24,156 nt of DNA from JAKEGN01 sp964465665 (GTDB lineage: Bacteria > Pseudomonadota > Gammaproteobacteria > Steroidobacterales > Woeseiaceae). The number at the start of each line of letters is the position of its first letter. Positions within the stretch are counted from its first letter, which is position 1. The DNA is taken from the NCBI GenBank assembly GCA_964465665.1, contig CAYXKM010000134.1:1-24156 (forward strand), written 5' to 3'. The notes below the pieces were generated by a model. That model saw only the letters and a list, made by a program, of their open reading frames with translations, searched no databases and was not told the DNA's origin. The position numbers and the translations under genes were made by a program. Shown here in pieces: positions 1 to 7,842 of the stretch.

Positions 1-308
1 CCCCGGGAACCGACCGCGAGGTCCAGCGGTACGACCAGGAACTCCCCGTCGACGCTGTCCCTAATGCCGGGCGCGCCTCCACGAATGCGGCCGTAGAGAC
101 TCCGGCGAAAAGTGAACATCGTAATCAGCGACAGGGCCGCAAAAACCATCCACTGCAGCCATTCGGGCATGTCGATTCCGGCGAGGCCGGCAAGGCCCAC
201 GAGCGCGGCCGAGAGGCCGAGGAAAACGAGATAGAACTGCGCATCGATCGCAATCATCTCCGCACCGAACAGCACGGCGCCAAGGATCAGCCAAGCCCAC
301 CAGGTCAT
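1..308 (-). CDS. NfeD-like membrane protein (5' part, runs off the left edge)
   Basis: The first 102 codons of a gene continuing past the left edge. Read from the ATG at 308, the protein has three closely packed hydrophobic segments (about residues 4-20, 24-44 and 50-66). It then turns polar at FRRSLYGRIRG (67-77) and enters what looks like the start of a small beta-rich soluble domain. The pattern AEMIAIDAQFYLVFLGLSA is typical of the short NfeD family (about 145-155 residues), whose soluble OB-fold domain usually works with a stomatin/slipin partner in membrane quality control. That partner is not visible and could lie downstream, outside the window. The start is supported by AAGGAG (plus-strand 316-321) seven bases before the ATG. 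The gene is divergent from frdCAB, and no functional link to it is apparent. Family assignment is by pattern only. Confidence 0.75.
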   Translation of the reverse strand, partial: MTWWAWLILGAVLFGAEMIAIDAQFYLVFLGLSAALVGLAGLAGIDMPEWLQWMVFAALSLITMFTFRRSLYGRIRGGAPGIRDSVDGEFLVVPLDLAVGSR

Positions 309-459
309 GCCTGTTCTCCTTAACCGGGGATGGACAGACTATACAGCGCATCGGCCGGCGCTAGCTATGGAGCTGCATTGGACCCGGCCAGGCGCAAAAC
401 GTGCTGTTGCGCCATCTACCGATAGCTTCATTGCGGGCGCCGCTGCAGAATCCGCTTGC
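309..459. promoter_or_regulatory. Divergent intergenic region between nfeD-like gene and frdCAB
   Basis: This 151-bp gap separates two divergent genes. On the minus strand a TATAGT box (plus-strand 338-343) lies about 23 bases before a leader carrying AAGGAG, which suits an NfeD promoter; no good -35 is visible. I could not find a convincing promoter or ribosome binding site for frdC on the plus strand. An FNR/ArcA-type site would be expected if the operon were oxygen-regulated, but none is obvious by eye. Confidence 0.3.
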
Positions 460-1230
460 ATGCCAGGCCATACAATCAGAAAAACAGGCTCCGACCCGGC
501 ACCGCCGGTCAACCGAGAGTTGCTCTTCGAGCTGATCAGCGGCTTGAGCGGCGTTGCGCTGGCGCTTTTCATGTGGGGCCACATGGTGCTCGTCGGCTCC
601 ATCCTGACCGGGGCGCGGGGATTCGACTGGCTCGCAGGCTGGCTCGAGGAATACTACATTGCCCAGCCGACGGTCATCGGAGTTATCGCGCTTTTTCTTA
701 TCCATGCAGTGTTTGCGGCGCGCAAGATTCCCGCGCAACTCAATGAACGGAAGAAGCTCAGGACGCTGGCAGCGGGCTTGCGTGACTCGGGCAAAGGCTG
801 GCCAGAACTGCCCGGAGCACCGGCATTCGTGCCCCATCTCGAATCCATGCTGTGGATCTGGCAGGTCCGGACTGGCATGGTCCTCGTGGTGCTTGGCAGT
901 TTTCACCTGATCCTGCTGGGTTTCGACGTACTGACACCGATGTTCGGCGATCGTACCGGCATCGAATCGGCCACAACCCTCGCGCGCGTACAGGGCGGTC
1001 TCTGGCCGTTGTATGCGCTGCTGCTCCTCTGCGTCGAATTTCACGCCAGCGTCGGCTTGTACCGGTTCGCGGTGAAATGGGGTGTCGGCAAACGACTGAA
1101 GCGTGTCACCCTGCACCGCATCGAACGATTCCTGTTCTGGTCGATCCTCGCATTCGGTGTGCTCACTCTTGCGGTGCTGGCGGGATGGCTCGATCCGCCC
1201 CTCGCTTTTCTGCTCGGCGATGCTGCATGA
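460..1230 (+). CDS. frdC: Fumarate reductase/succinate dehydrogenase dihaem cytochrome b subunit
   Basis: This is the membrane anchor that passes electrons between quinone and the FrdAB catalytic unit. Taking the ATG at 460 gives 256 residues, the length I recall for Wolinella succinogenes FrdC. Five hydrophobic helices fall at about 23-45, 71-88, 130-153, 180-203 and 222-246. The four haem-ligand histidines of the dihaem family are present: His41 (WGHMV), His82 (LIHAV), His149 (SFHLI) and His195 (VEFHASVGLYR). Glu63 and Glu193 align with Glu66 and Glu180 of Wolinella, which serve the quinol site and the transmembrane proton path. The frame is open further upstream (to 307), but those residues are arginine- and proline-rich and do not fit the family. 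No strong ribosome binding site precedes 460, so the start could shift slightly. The stop overlaps the frdA start (ATGA). Confidence 0.9.
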   Translation: MPGHTIRKTGSDPAPPVNRELLFELISGLSGVALALFMWGHMVLVGSILTGARGFDWLAGWLEEYYIAQPTVIGVIALFLIHAVFAARKIPAQLNERKKLRTLAAGLRDSGKGWPELPGAPAFVPHLESMLWIWQVRTGMVLVVLGSFHLILLGFDVLTPMFGDRTGIESATTLARVQGGLWPLYALLLLCVEFHASVGLYRFAVKWGVGKRLKRVTLHRIERFLFWSILAFGVLTLAVLAGWLDPPLAFLLGDAA

Positions 1231-3194
1231 AAAACGAGAACCTGCACACAACGGACGTACTGGTCATCGGCGGCGGTCTCGCCGGCGAACGCTGCGCCAT
1301 GGAAGCAGCTGCCCAGGGATTGCGCGTCACGATACTGTCGCTGGTGCCACCGCGGCGCAGCCACAGTTGTGCGGCACAGGGCGGCATGCAGGCCGCACTC
1401 GGCAATTGCGTGAAAGGTGAAGGCGACAATCCGGACTGGCATTTCCTGGATACGGTGCGCGGGTCCGACTGGGGCGCCGACCAGGAAGTCGCCCGTATTT
1501 TCGTTGAAGAAGCGCCGCGCGCGGTTCGCGAACTCGCACATTTCGGTGTGCCGTGGACCCGGGTGCGGCCAGGCGACAACACCTATTTCGTCAAGGGTGA
1601 AGCCGTCGTGATCCGTGAAGAAGAAAGGAATGCGGGCCTGCTCATGCATCGCGACTTCGGCGGCACGGCAAAGTGGCGGACCTGTTACGCGAGTGCCGGC
1701 ACCGGCCACGCCGTGCTGTACGCCATCGATTCGGAAGTGATCCGCCTCGGGATCGACGTCTGGGACCGGTACGAAGCACTGACATTGATACACGAGAACG
1801 GGCGCTGCCGCGGTGCCGTCGCGCGTTCGCTGCGAACCGGCGTACTTACCGCGATACTCGCGACGGCAACAGTGATCGCAACAGGAGGCTACGGCCGCAT
1901 CTACGGCAAGTACACGACCAATGCAACGATCAACTACGGGAGCGGCGCAGCGATCGCTCTGGCAACCGGCGTTGTACCGCTCGGCAACATGGAAGCGGTG
2001 CAATTTCACCCGACCGGCCTCTGGCCGAGCGGCATCCTGGTGACGGAAGGCTGTCGCGGCGACGGCGGTCACCTCCTGAACGCCGGTCTCGAGCGTTTCA
2101 TGGTGCAGATGGAGCCGGAGAAACAGGAACTCGCCAGCCGCGATGTCGTATCGCGCCACATGATGGACCAGATCCAGGGCGGCAAAGCCGCGGACTCCGG
2201 TCACGGGCCGCACCTGTGGCTGGACCTGCGGCATCTCGGTGCGGAACACCTGAACGTGAAACTGCGCGAGGTCGTGGAGATCTGCCGCGATTTTGCCGGC
2301 ATCGATCCATCGAGGAGTCTGATTCCGGTGCGCCCGACTCAACATTATTCGATGGGCGGAATACGCGTGAACAAGGACGGCCAGGCTTACGGCATGGCCG
2401 GCCTGTTTGCCGCCGGCGAAGCCGCCTGCTGGGACATGCACGGATTCAACCGGCTCGGCGGAAACAGCCTGTCGGAAACGATAGTTGCCGGTCGCATTGT
2501 CGGTCGCAACGTTGCAGCTTTTGCGAGCCGTGAGAAACCCGACTCCGGGACTGCGCTCGCGCAACGCATCCGGGATGCCTGTGATGCCGGCATCGCAGCC
2601 TGGCTCGCGCGGCGCGGCAATGGCCCACGCATTTATGACATCCACGCGCGCATGGCCGAAGTCATGATCAACAAGGTCGGCATCTTTCGTAACGGACCGG
2701 ATCTCGCGCAGGCCGTGGATGAACTCGAGGATTGTCTGCACGACTGTGGCCGCGCCGTGCTGCGGTCACGAGCGCCAGGCATGAACCCGGAACTCAGCGA
2801 CGCGCTGCGGCTCGAGGGAATGATCCGGCTCGCCATCGTGATTGCGGGCGGCGCGCTGGCGCGAACGGAAAGCCGTGGTGCGCACTTTCGTCGCGATTAT
2901 CCGTTGCGTAACGACCAGGACTGGCTGAAGCGCACGCTCGTCCGCTGGCCGGCGCACAATGCAAAACCCCTATTCAGCTACGAACCGGTCGGCATGCTGG
3001 ACCTCCCGCCGGGCCATCGCGGTTACGGCAAGGCGGAGTGGATTGAGCTCGACATATCGATCGAGCAGTACAACGCGCACGTGCAGGACGCGCAGGTTGC
3101 CGAGGGACGCCTTGCGAGTGAAGAAGCAACGGGATCGCGCATCAAATGGGGTTCGTGGAAAAATGTGAAGCAGGCAGCCGGAGCACATCGATGA
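1227..3194 (+). CDS. frdA: Fumarate reductase/succinate dehydrogenase flavoprotein subunit
   Basis: The 655-residue catalytic subunit interconverts fumarate and succinate on covalent FAD. A Rossmann dinucleotide motif VLVIGGGLAG (11-20) opens the FAD domain. His46 in RSHSCAAQGG is the expected covalent flavin attachment site. Active-site residues known from the family are present: His261 (QFHPTG), Arg305 (SRDVVSR, the proton-shuttle arginine), His373 (TQHYSMGG) and Arg409 (NRLGGNSL). The C-terminal capping and helical domains look complete, and the size matches Wolinella FrdA. The ATG at 1227 was chosen over the open frame upstream (to 852), which lies antisense to nothing useful and inside frdC. 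It overlaps the frdC stop by four bases, implying translational coupling. Direction of the reaction in vivo (fumarate reduction or succinate oxidation) cannot be told from sequence. Confidence 0.93.
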   Translation: MKNENLHTTDVLVIGGGLAGERCAMEAAAQGLRVTILSLVPPRRSHSCAAQGGMQAALGNCVKGEGDNPDWHFLDTVRGSDWGADQEVARIFVEEAPRAVRELAHFGVPWTRVRPGDNTYFVKGEAVVIREEERNAGLLMHRDFGGTAKWRTCYASAGTGHAVLYAIDSEVIRLGIDVWDRYEALTLIHENGRCRGAVARSLRTGVLTAILATATVIATGGYGRIYGKYTTNATINYGSGAAIALATGVVPLGNMEAVQFHPTGLWPSGILVTEGCRGDGGHLLNAGLERFMVQMEPEKQELASRDVVSRHMMDQIQGGKAADSGHGPHLWLDLRHLGAEHLNVKLREVVEICRDFAGIDPSRSLIPVRPTQHYSMGGIRVNKDGQAYGMAGLFAAGEAACWDMHGFNRLGGNSLSETIVAGRIVGRNVAAFASREKPDSGTALAQRIRDACDAGIAAWLARRGNGPRIYDIHARMAEVMINKVGIFRNGPDLAQAVDELEDCLHDCGRAVLRSRAPGMNPELSDALRLEGMIRLAIVIAGGALARTESRGAHFRRDYPLRNDQDWLKRTLVRWPAHNAKPLFSYEPVGMLDLPPGHRGYGKAEWIELDISIEQYNAHVQDAQVAEGRLASEEATGSRIKWGSWKNVKQAAGAHR

Positions 3195-3949
3195 CTTCGA
3201 CCGACAAAGCTCGGCGCCTCACCGTCGAGATATTCCGTTTCAACCCGCAGGATCCGCAATCGAAACCGCGGACCGAAACGTTCGAGATCGACGAAGTGCC
3301 GTACATGACCCTTTACATACTGCTGACACAGATTCGCGAACAACAGGACGCAAGCCTGCAGTTCGATTTTTCGTGCCGTTCCGCGGTTTGCGGCTCTTGC
3401 GGCATGCTGGTCAACGGTCGTCCCATGTTGGCCTGTCGCACCTTGACGGCCAGCCTGCCGCAGCATATTCGACTTTACCCGCTGCCGGTTTTCGAACTCA
3501 TCGGCGATCTTTCGGTCGATACCGGTCGCTGGTTTCGCGACATGGTGCAACAGGTCGAAGGCTGGATTCACGAACAGCGGCCGTTCGATGCGGATGCCCA
3601 GGAAGAACGCATGAGCGATGAGGAGTCGCTCGCCATTTACGAGTCCGACCGTTGCATCGAATGCGGCTGTTGCGTTGCGTCTTGCGGGGTTGCCAACCTC
3701 AAACCCGGATTCGCAGGTCCCGCGGGCCTGAATCGTATGGCGAGATTCATGATGGACCCGCGCGATTCGCGTGACGATGACGCCTGGTTCGAGGTCGTAT
3801 CGAGCGGCGATGGCGTGTTCGGCTGCATCGGCATGATGGCCTGCCATGACGTATGTCCGAAAGAGCTGCCGTTGCTCGAAGTTTACTCCTATCTACGGCG
3901 CAAGGTCCTCGCCGCGAAGCTCGGAAGAAAAGCCGGATCCGAATCGTAA
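3191..3949 (+). CDS. frdB: Fumarate reductase/succinate dehydrogenase iron-sulfur subunit
   Basis: This 252-residue electron-transfer subunit links FrdA flavin to FrdC haem. The N-terminal ferredoxin fold carries the [2Fe-2S] ligands Cys62, Cys67, Cys70 and Cys82 (CRSAVCGSC then MLAC). The C-terminal domain has Cys155, Cys158 and Cys161 (CIECGCC) plus Cys222 for [4Fe-4S], and Cys165, Cys212 and Cys218 for [3Fe-4S] (GCIGMMACHDVCP). The ending VYSYLRRKVLA resembles the Wolinella-type subunit. The ATG at 3191 overlaps the frdA stop (ATGA), and the 15 upstream in-frame codons are discounted because they lie within frdA. The gene converges on the LacI-family gene with only 12 bp between stops and no clear terminator. 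Confidence 0.93.
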   Translation: MTSTDKARRLTVEIFRFNPQDPQSKPRTETFEIDEVPYMTLYILLTQIREQQDASLQFDFSCRSAVCGSCGMLVNGRPMLACRTLTASLPQHIRLYPLPVFELIGDLSVDTGRWFRDMVQQVEGWIHEQRPFDADAQEERMSDEESLAIYESDRCIECGCCVASCGVANLKPGFAGPAGLNRMARFMMDPRDSRDDDAWFEVVSSGDGVFGCIGMMACHDVCPKELPLLEVYSYLRRKVLAAKLGRKAGSES

Positions 3950-3961
3950 ATCTGCCGGTCG

Positions 3962-4972
3962 TCAGGTTTGGCGAACGATGAGTTCCGTTTGCATCGTCGA
4001 TGACGGCACTTTTTCGCCATTGAGCAATCGGATCAGGCTCGACACCAGTTGCTTGCCGGCCTGGTGTATGTCCTGCTTGACCGTCGTGACCGGCGGACTG
4101 AAGTATGCGGCCGAGGGAATATCGTTGTAACCGACGATCGAAGCATCCTTTCCCACTTGCACACCGGCATCGCGGAATGCACAGACAAACGCCATCGCCG
4201 CAGTATCGCTGAACGCGAAAACGGCATCGGGCCGCGGATTATCGCCGGCGAGATATTTCGTAGCGGCAACGAATGCCGTTTCATAGGAAAAGTTGTTGAG
4301 TGACAGGGTGTCGATACGGATATCGCTGCCATGAGCCGTCGCTGCATGTTGCAGACCGTTGCGGCGCAACTGGATTTCACGAAACGACGTGTCGCCGAAA
4401 AACAGGAACCGGCGCCTTCCCTTGTCGATGAAATAGCGGCCCGCGAGTTGCCCGCCAAGAAAATTGTCGCTGCCGACAACGCAATAGCGTGTGCGCTTGC
4501 CCGGCGCGCCCCAGACAACCAGCGGTGCGCCGGAAGCTGCAAACGCTTCCAGCATGTCTTCGCGATGACCCTGGCCGAGCACGATAAAACCATCGGCACC
4601 TCGCGACAAAAGCATCTGCCGAAACGCGTCCGCATCGTTGTGGTCCGGTGCGCACAACAGCAGGTCCTGGTTGAGATCGCCTAGAGCCTGGGCGACCCCC
4701 GCCAGCAGCTCGAATATGAACGGATCGGAAATGTGATTCTGCTTGTGCGAATGGAAATCGAGCGAAACCGCAATGGTATTGGTGCGCTTGTGCCTCAATT
4801 TCTGCGCATTGCGATTGACGGCATAACCGTGTTTTCTCGCGACGGTCATTACATGCTCGCGCGTTTTGTCCTTTACAAGAGGACTGTTGCTCAACGCACG
4901 TGACACCGTCGGCTTCGACACTTTGGCGAGCCGCGCAATGTCGTCCATCGTGACCGTGCGTTTGTGTTTCAT
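3962..4972 (-). CDS. LacI-family transcriptional regulator of the sugar module
   Basis: This 336-residue protein starts with the classic LacI helix-turn-helix (TMDDIARLAKVSKPTVSRAL, residues 8-27). The hinge region follows (NAQKLRHKRTNTIAVSL, about 55-71), then a periplasmic-binding-protein-like sugar domain to the C-terminus. Motifs such as GADGFIVLG, DNFLGGQLAGRYFI and PDAVFAFSDTAAM are typical of the effector domain. Members bind palindromic operators and are usually released by a sugar or sugar phosphate. It is transcribed away from the TonB receptor, MFS and trehalase genes. Two GAAA-NGCA-TTTC palindromes lie over its own predicted promoter, so it probably represses itself and the divergent operon. 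Trehalose or a derivative as effector is inferred from the trehalase. No strong ribosome binding site precedes the ATG. Confidence 0.9.
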   Translation of the reverse strand: MKHKRTVTMDDIARLAKVSKPTVSRALSNSPLVKDKTREHVMTVARKHGYAVNRNAQKLRHKRTNTIAVSLDFHSHKQNHISDPFIFELLAGVAQALGDLNQDLLLCAPDHNDADAFRQMLLSRGADGFIVLGQGHREDMLEAFAASGAPLVVWGAPGKRTRYCVVGSDNFLGGQLAGRYFIDKGRRRFLFFGDTSFREIQLRRNGLQHAATAHGSDIRIDTLSLNNFSYETAFVAATKYLAGDNPRPDAVFAFSDTAAMAFVCAFRDAGVQVGKDASIVGYNDIPSAAYFSPPVTTVKQDIHQAGKQLVSSLIRLLNGEKVPSSTMQTELIVRQT

Positions 4973-5124
4973 CGTGATGTCTCTGTAAGGCGAAAAACCG
5001 CTCCCGTACGCGGCGTATTATTTTCCGAAATCATCGGCTTTGTGTATTTCTCATCAAAGAGCGCTTTTGAAGTGGACGCGAGCCGGCGCACGCCTCGTAT
5101 CGTAACTCTTTCTTATAGCAATAA

Positions 5125-5153
5125 ATTATAGAGTTTCATGAAACGCATTTCAA
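5125..5153 (-). promoter_or_regulatory. Predicted sigma-70 promoter for the LacI-family gene
   Basis: On the minus strand, TTGAAA (plus-strand 5148-5153) is followed after exactly 17 bases by a perfect TATAAT (plus-strand 5125-5130). This is a strong vegetative promoter by sequence, set in an AT-rich island of a GC-rich region. Transcription would begin near 5118, leaving a leader of roughly 145 bases before the regulator ATG. The first operator overlaps its -35 and spacer, which predicts autorepression. Confidence 0.65.
5140..5151. promoter_or_regulatory. Putative LacI-family operator O1
   Basis: GAAACGCATTTC is a 12-bp palindrome with one mismatched pair and the central-CG form common among LacI-family operators. 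It overlaps the spacer and -35 of the minus-strand promoter and sits 21 bp (two helical turns) from the related perfect palindrome at 5161-5172. An adjoining TTTCATGAAA palindrome (5134-5143) overlaps its left edge and may be a half-site variant. Confidence 0.6.
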
Positions 5154-5158
5154 AATTA

Positions 5159-5187
5159 TTGAAATGCATTTCATTTGAGTGTAGGTT
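5159..5187 (+). promoter_or_regulatory. Candidate promoter for the TonB receptor operon
   Basis: TTGAAA at 5159-5164 is followed after 17 bases by TAGGTT (5182-5187), a poor but possible -10. It is roughly back-to-back with the stronger minus-strand promoter. Operator O2 overlaps its -35 and spacer, so bound repressor would block polymerase. The predicted leader to the ATG at 5341 is about 147 bases. It includes a small bulged hairpin (TTGC and GCAG pairing with CTGC and GCAA, 5237-5257) of unknown meaning. Confidence 0.4.
5161..5172. promoter_or_regulatory. Putative LacI-family operator O2 (perfect palindrome)
   Basis: GAAATGCATTTC is a perfect 12-bp palindrome, 10 of 12 bases identical to a shifted copy of O1 in the same core pattern GAAA-N4-TTTC. 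The 21-bp centre spacing places both sites on the same DNA face, which suits cooperative binding by the neighbouring LacI-family protein. Confidence 0.6.
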
Positions 5188-5340
5188 TAACGGGCAACAC
5201 GCAATTCGCGGGGGGATCGATTCGAGCGTACATGTGTTGCGTGCAGCGGCTGCGCAAGATTGCGCCAACCTGCCTGCGATGACGCCGCCCCGCCCGGGAA
5301 CACTTTTCAATCAAAGCTGTTGAATAAGGACGGTGCCATC

Positions 5341-7653
5341 ATGACTACAGTAACTACCCTTTTTCGTGCTGGTTTATTCACTCGTTTCGCGCTCACAGCA
5401 GCCGCGATTGCCGTGCCGTTTTCCATGGCCGGCGCACAGGACGACACCACCGAGGCCCAACAGGACGACGCTATCGAGGAGGTCATCGTCACAGGTACCG
5501 CTGGCGGCGCCGAACTTCGCAAATTCGATGCAAGTTTCGCGATTACGACGACTTCAGCGGACGAGATCAGCATGTACCAGCCCGAGAGTACGGCGGACCT
5601 GCTGAAGCTCGTGCCGGGCGTATGGTCGGAAAGCTCGGGCGGCGTTTCCGGCGCCAACGTCATGGTGCGCGGCTTCCCCGGCGGCGGTGATGCGCCATTC
5701 CTGACCTTGCAAGTCAATGGCTCGCCGATTTATCCGCCACCGACGTTGTCGTTCCTCGAGAACACGACCCTGTTTCGTCTCGATGAAACGGTGCTTCGCA
5801 TGGAAGCTCTGCGCGGTGGCCCGAACCCGGTGTTTTCCAACGGCCAACCCGGCCTGACCACGAACTTCATCCTGCGCGAAGGCAGCGAGATGACCGAGGG
5901 CATGGCCAAGTACACGACCTCGGATTACGACCTTCGCCGGTTTGACGGCTTCATCAGTGGCGAGGTGGCCGATCAGTTGTACTACATGATCGGCGGCTAC
6001 GTCTCGAGTTCACCCGGCATACGGGATGCGCAGTTCAACTCGGACGAAGGCCACCAGTTTACGATCAATCTGACCAAGGACCTGGACAACGGCACGATCA
6101 ACGTTTTTCATCGGAGCACCGATGACTTCGGAACATGGTACCTGCCGGTAGCATTGAACGTCCCGGGGATCGACGCTGAGTACAACCAGCTCGGCACCCT
6201 GAATCGCCAGCGACAAATCGCATTCGGGCCGAACGGCGAAACCAAATCGGTCAATCTCGGCGATGGCCGGGGTTGGGACGGTTCGATGAGTGGCGGATCG
6301 GTAAGTTTCGAAATCCTGGACGGCTGGGACCTGACGGATCGCGTCAGTTACACCGCCGGAAACGCGGATACGCTCGGCCTGGTGCCGGACGGCGGCGCCG
6401 TGCAGATCAGCGCCCTGCAGGCCAACCCGACACTCGATGCACGTGCGGTGATTACCGGACCCATCATGGGCAGCATCAGCGGCCGTGCGATTGCCGGGTC
6501 CGAGTACATACAACAATTCGGCGCCTGGGAAGTGCGCAAGGACATCGAGGCTTTCACCAATGATCTCAGCCTTGCGAAGGCATGGGACAGGGGTACCTTC
6601 ACGGTCGGCTACTATGCGTCGAATGCCTCGGTGGAGGAGTGGTGGTCGCTGGGCAATTCGCGGTACGAAGTAGTCCAGGCCGGTGGCGAGGTCGTTACGG
6701 GAATCGCGTGCAACGATCCGGCCGTCGACAGTTGCGGATTCAACTACGATATTGACGCAACCGGCGATGCAACCACCAATGCCTTCTACGCCGCGACGAC
6801 TTTCGATGTAATGGACCGGCTGACCGTCGATGTCGGCATCCGTGTCGAAAACTACCAGGTCAACTACTCCGTCGACGAGGGCCTCGACGGCCAGGTCACT
6901 CTCGCGATCGATTTCGATGAGACGGAAACATCGTGGACGGCCGCCGCCAACTACCTGTTCACCGATTCGCTCGGCGGATTCCTGCGCATCAATCAGGGCA
7001 GCAAAATGCCGGACTTCGATGCATTCCGGGACAACAGGGACGCCTTTGCCAACGGCAATGACCTGATCCAGGACATCGACCAGTACGAACTCGGCGTCAA
7101 ATGGGTAACCGACTCGCTCAGCCTGTACGCGACGGCTTTCTTTACCGATGTAACCAACACGGCCTTCATCGCTTTGACCGGCGCCGGCGCCGGGCAACTG
7201 TCCACCCAGGAATCTACTGGCATAGAAATCGACGGTGTCTGGGCGAGCGATGGCGGATTAATGATCAATCTCAATGCGACAATCCTGGATTCCGAAATCA
7301 CTGCGGGCGCCAATGAGGGCAACGAGACTGAGCGGCAGCCAGGCTGGCAGTTGCGCCTGACCCCAAGCTACACGTTCGAGTTCGGCGATGTCGAAGCTAC
7401 CGCGTACGGCACCATCAGCGCAGTCGATGACCGCTGGGGCGAACGCGCGAACACGAATCTCCTTCAGGGATACGAGAAAGTCGATCTGGGCGTTTTGGTT
7501 CGAATCAACGAGGCATTCACCGTTCAGGTAGCAGCCGACAACATTACGGATGAGGACGCGTTGACGGAGAGCGACCCGCGCACCGCCACGGCGCCTAATG
7601 GCCGTTACATCATGCCGCGGACGTTCACGTTCAGCGTCGGCTACGAGTTCTGA
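5341..7653 (+). CDS. TonB-dependent outer-membrane receptor (sugar module)
   Basis: A 770-residue outer-membrane receptor that takes up a substrate using TonB-transmitted energy. The N-terminus MTTVTTLFRAGLFTRFALTA and following hydrophobic stretch ending near AGAQD (about residue 32) form a signal peptide. A TonB box-like EEVIVTGT lies at 46-53. The plug domain follows, with NVMVRGFPGGG and ALRGGPNPVFSNGQPG motifs. A long beta-barrel region ends in the typical aromatic terminus FSVGYEF. The ATG at 5341 is preceded by AAGGA and avoids the open but non-signal-like frame upstream. It sits opposite a LacI regulator and before MFS and trehalase genes, so a trehalose-like or glucosidic ligand is likely, though this is inference. 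The receptor is on the small side for carbohydrate SusC types and lacks a SusD partner, as usual in Proteobacteria. Confidence 0.9.
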   Translation: MTTVTTLFRAGLFTRFALTAAAIAVPFSMAGAQDDTTEAQQDDAIEEVIVTGTAGGAELRKFDASFAITTTSADEISMYQPESTADLLKLVPGVWSESSGGVSGANVMVRGFPGGGDAPFLTLQVNGSPIYPPPTLSFLENTTLFRLDETVLRMEALRGGPNPVFSNGQPGLTTNFILREGSEMTEGMAKYTTSDYDLRRFDGFISGEVADQLYYMIGGYVSSSPGIRDAQFNSDEGHQFTINLTKDLDNGTINVFHRSTDDFGTWYLPVALNVPGIDAEYNQLGTLNRQRQIAFGPNGETKSVNLGDGRGWDGSMSGGSVSFEILDGWDLTDRVSYTAGNADTLGLVPDGGAVQISALQANPTLDARAVITGPIMGSISGRAIAGSEYIQQFGAWEVRKDIEAFTNDLSLAKAWDRGTFTVGYYASNASVEEWWSLGNSRYEVVQAGGEVVTGIACNDPAVDSCGFNYDIDATGDATTNAFYAATTFDVMDRLTVDVGIRVENYQVNYSVDEGLDGQVTLAIDFDETETSWTAAANYLFTDSLGGFLRINQGSKMPDFDAFRDNRDAFANGNDLIQDIDQYELGVKWVTDSLSLYATAFFTDVTNTAFIALTGAGAGQLSTQESTGIEIDGVWASDGGLMINLNATILDSEITAGANEGNETERQPGWQLRLTPSYTFEFGDVEATAYGTISAVDDRWGERANTNLLQGYEKVDLGVLVRINEAFTVQVAADNITDEDALTESDPRTATAPNGRYIMPRTFTFSVGYEF

Positions 7654-7676
7654 ATGCGGCATTAAGCCCCCGGCAA

Positions 7677-7724
7677 GCGTGCGGAGCGGACAGGACAACA
7701 GCATGGCCTGACCGCTCCGCACGC
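7677..7724. terminator. Strong stem-loop between receptor and MFS genes
   Basis: A perfect 13-bp inverted repeat (GCGTGCGGAGCGG at 7677-7689 and its complement at 7712-7724) is extended inward, after one A-A mismatch, by CAGG/CCTG (7691-7694 with 7707-7710). The loop is 12 bases. No T-run follows on either strand, so it is not a textbook intrinsic terminator. It could protect the receptor mRNA 3' end or partly attenuate transcription into the MFS and trehalase genes. Confidence 0.5.
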
Positions 7725-7842
7725 CAGCCACAAACCGAAAATCAGCAGGGATCGTTGCGCTAGCCGAGCAGGTATCATGGCGCCGGCGGTCCGGCATGAA
7801 ACCGCGCGATCATCGCCAGACCCCGAACTGCGGACCAACGAC

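Noticed and set aside
61..351. 96-codon minus-strand open frame at the left edge
   Set aside because: It is arginine- and proline-rich with no fold pattern. The overlapping frame from the ATG at 308 has a ribosome binding site and three NfeD-like membrane segments.
1041..2741. 566-codon minus-strand open frame
   Set aside because: It is antisense to frdA, which is intact with all active-site residues. The translation shows no recognisable family and many His, Arg and Cys residues.
6010..7197. 395-codon minus-strand open frame
   Set aside because: It is fully antisense to the first TonB receptor barrel and has no motif or ribosome binding site supporting it.
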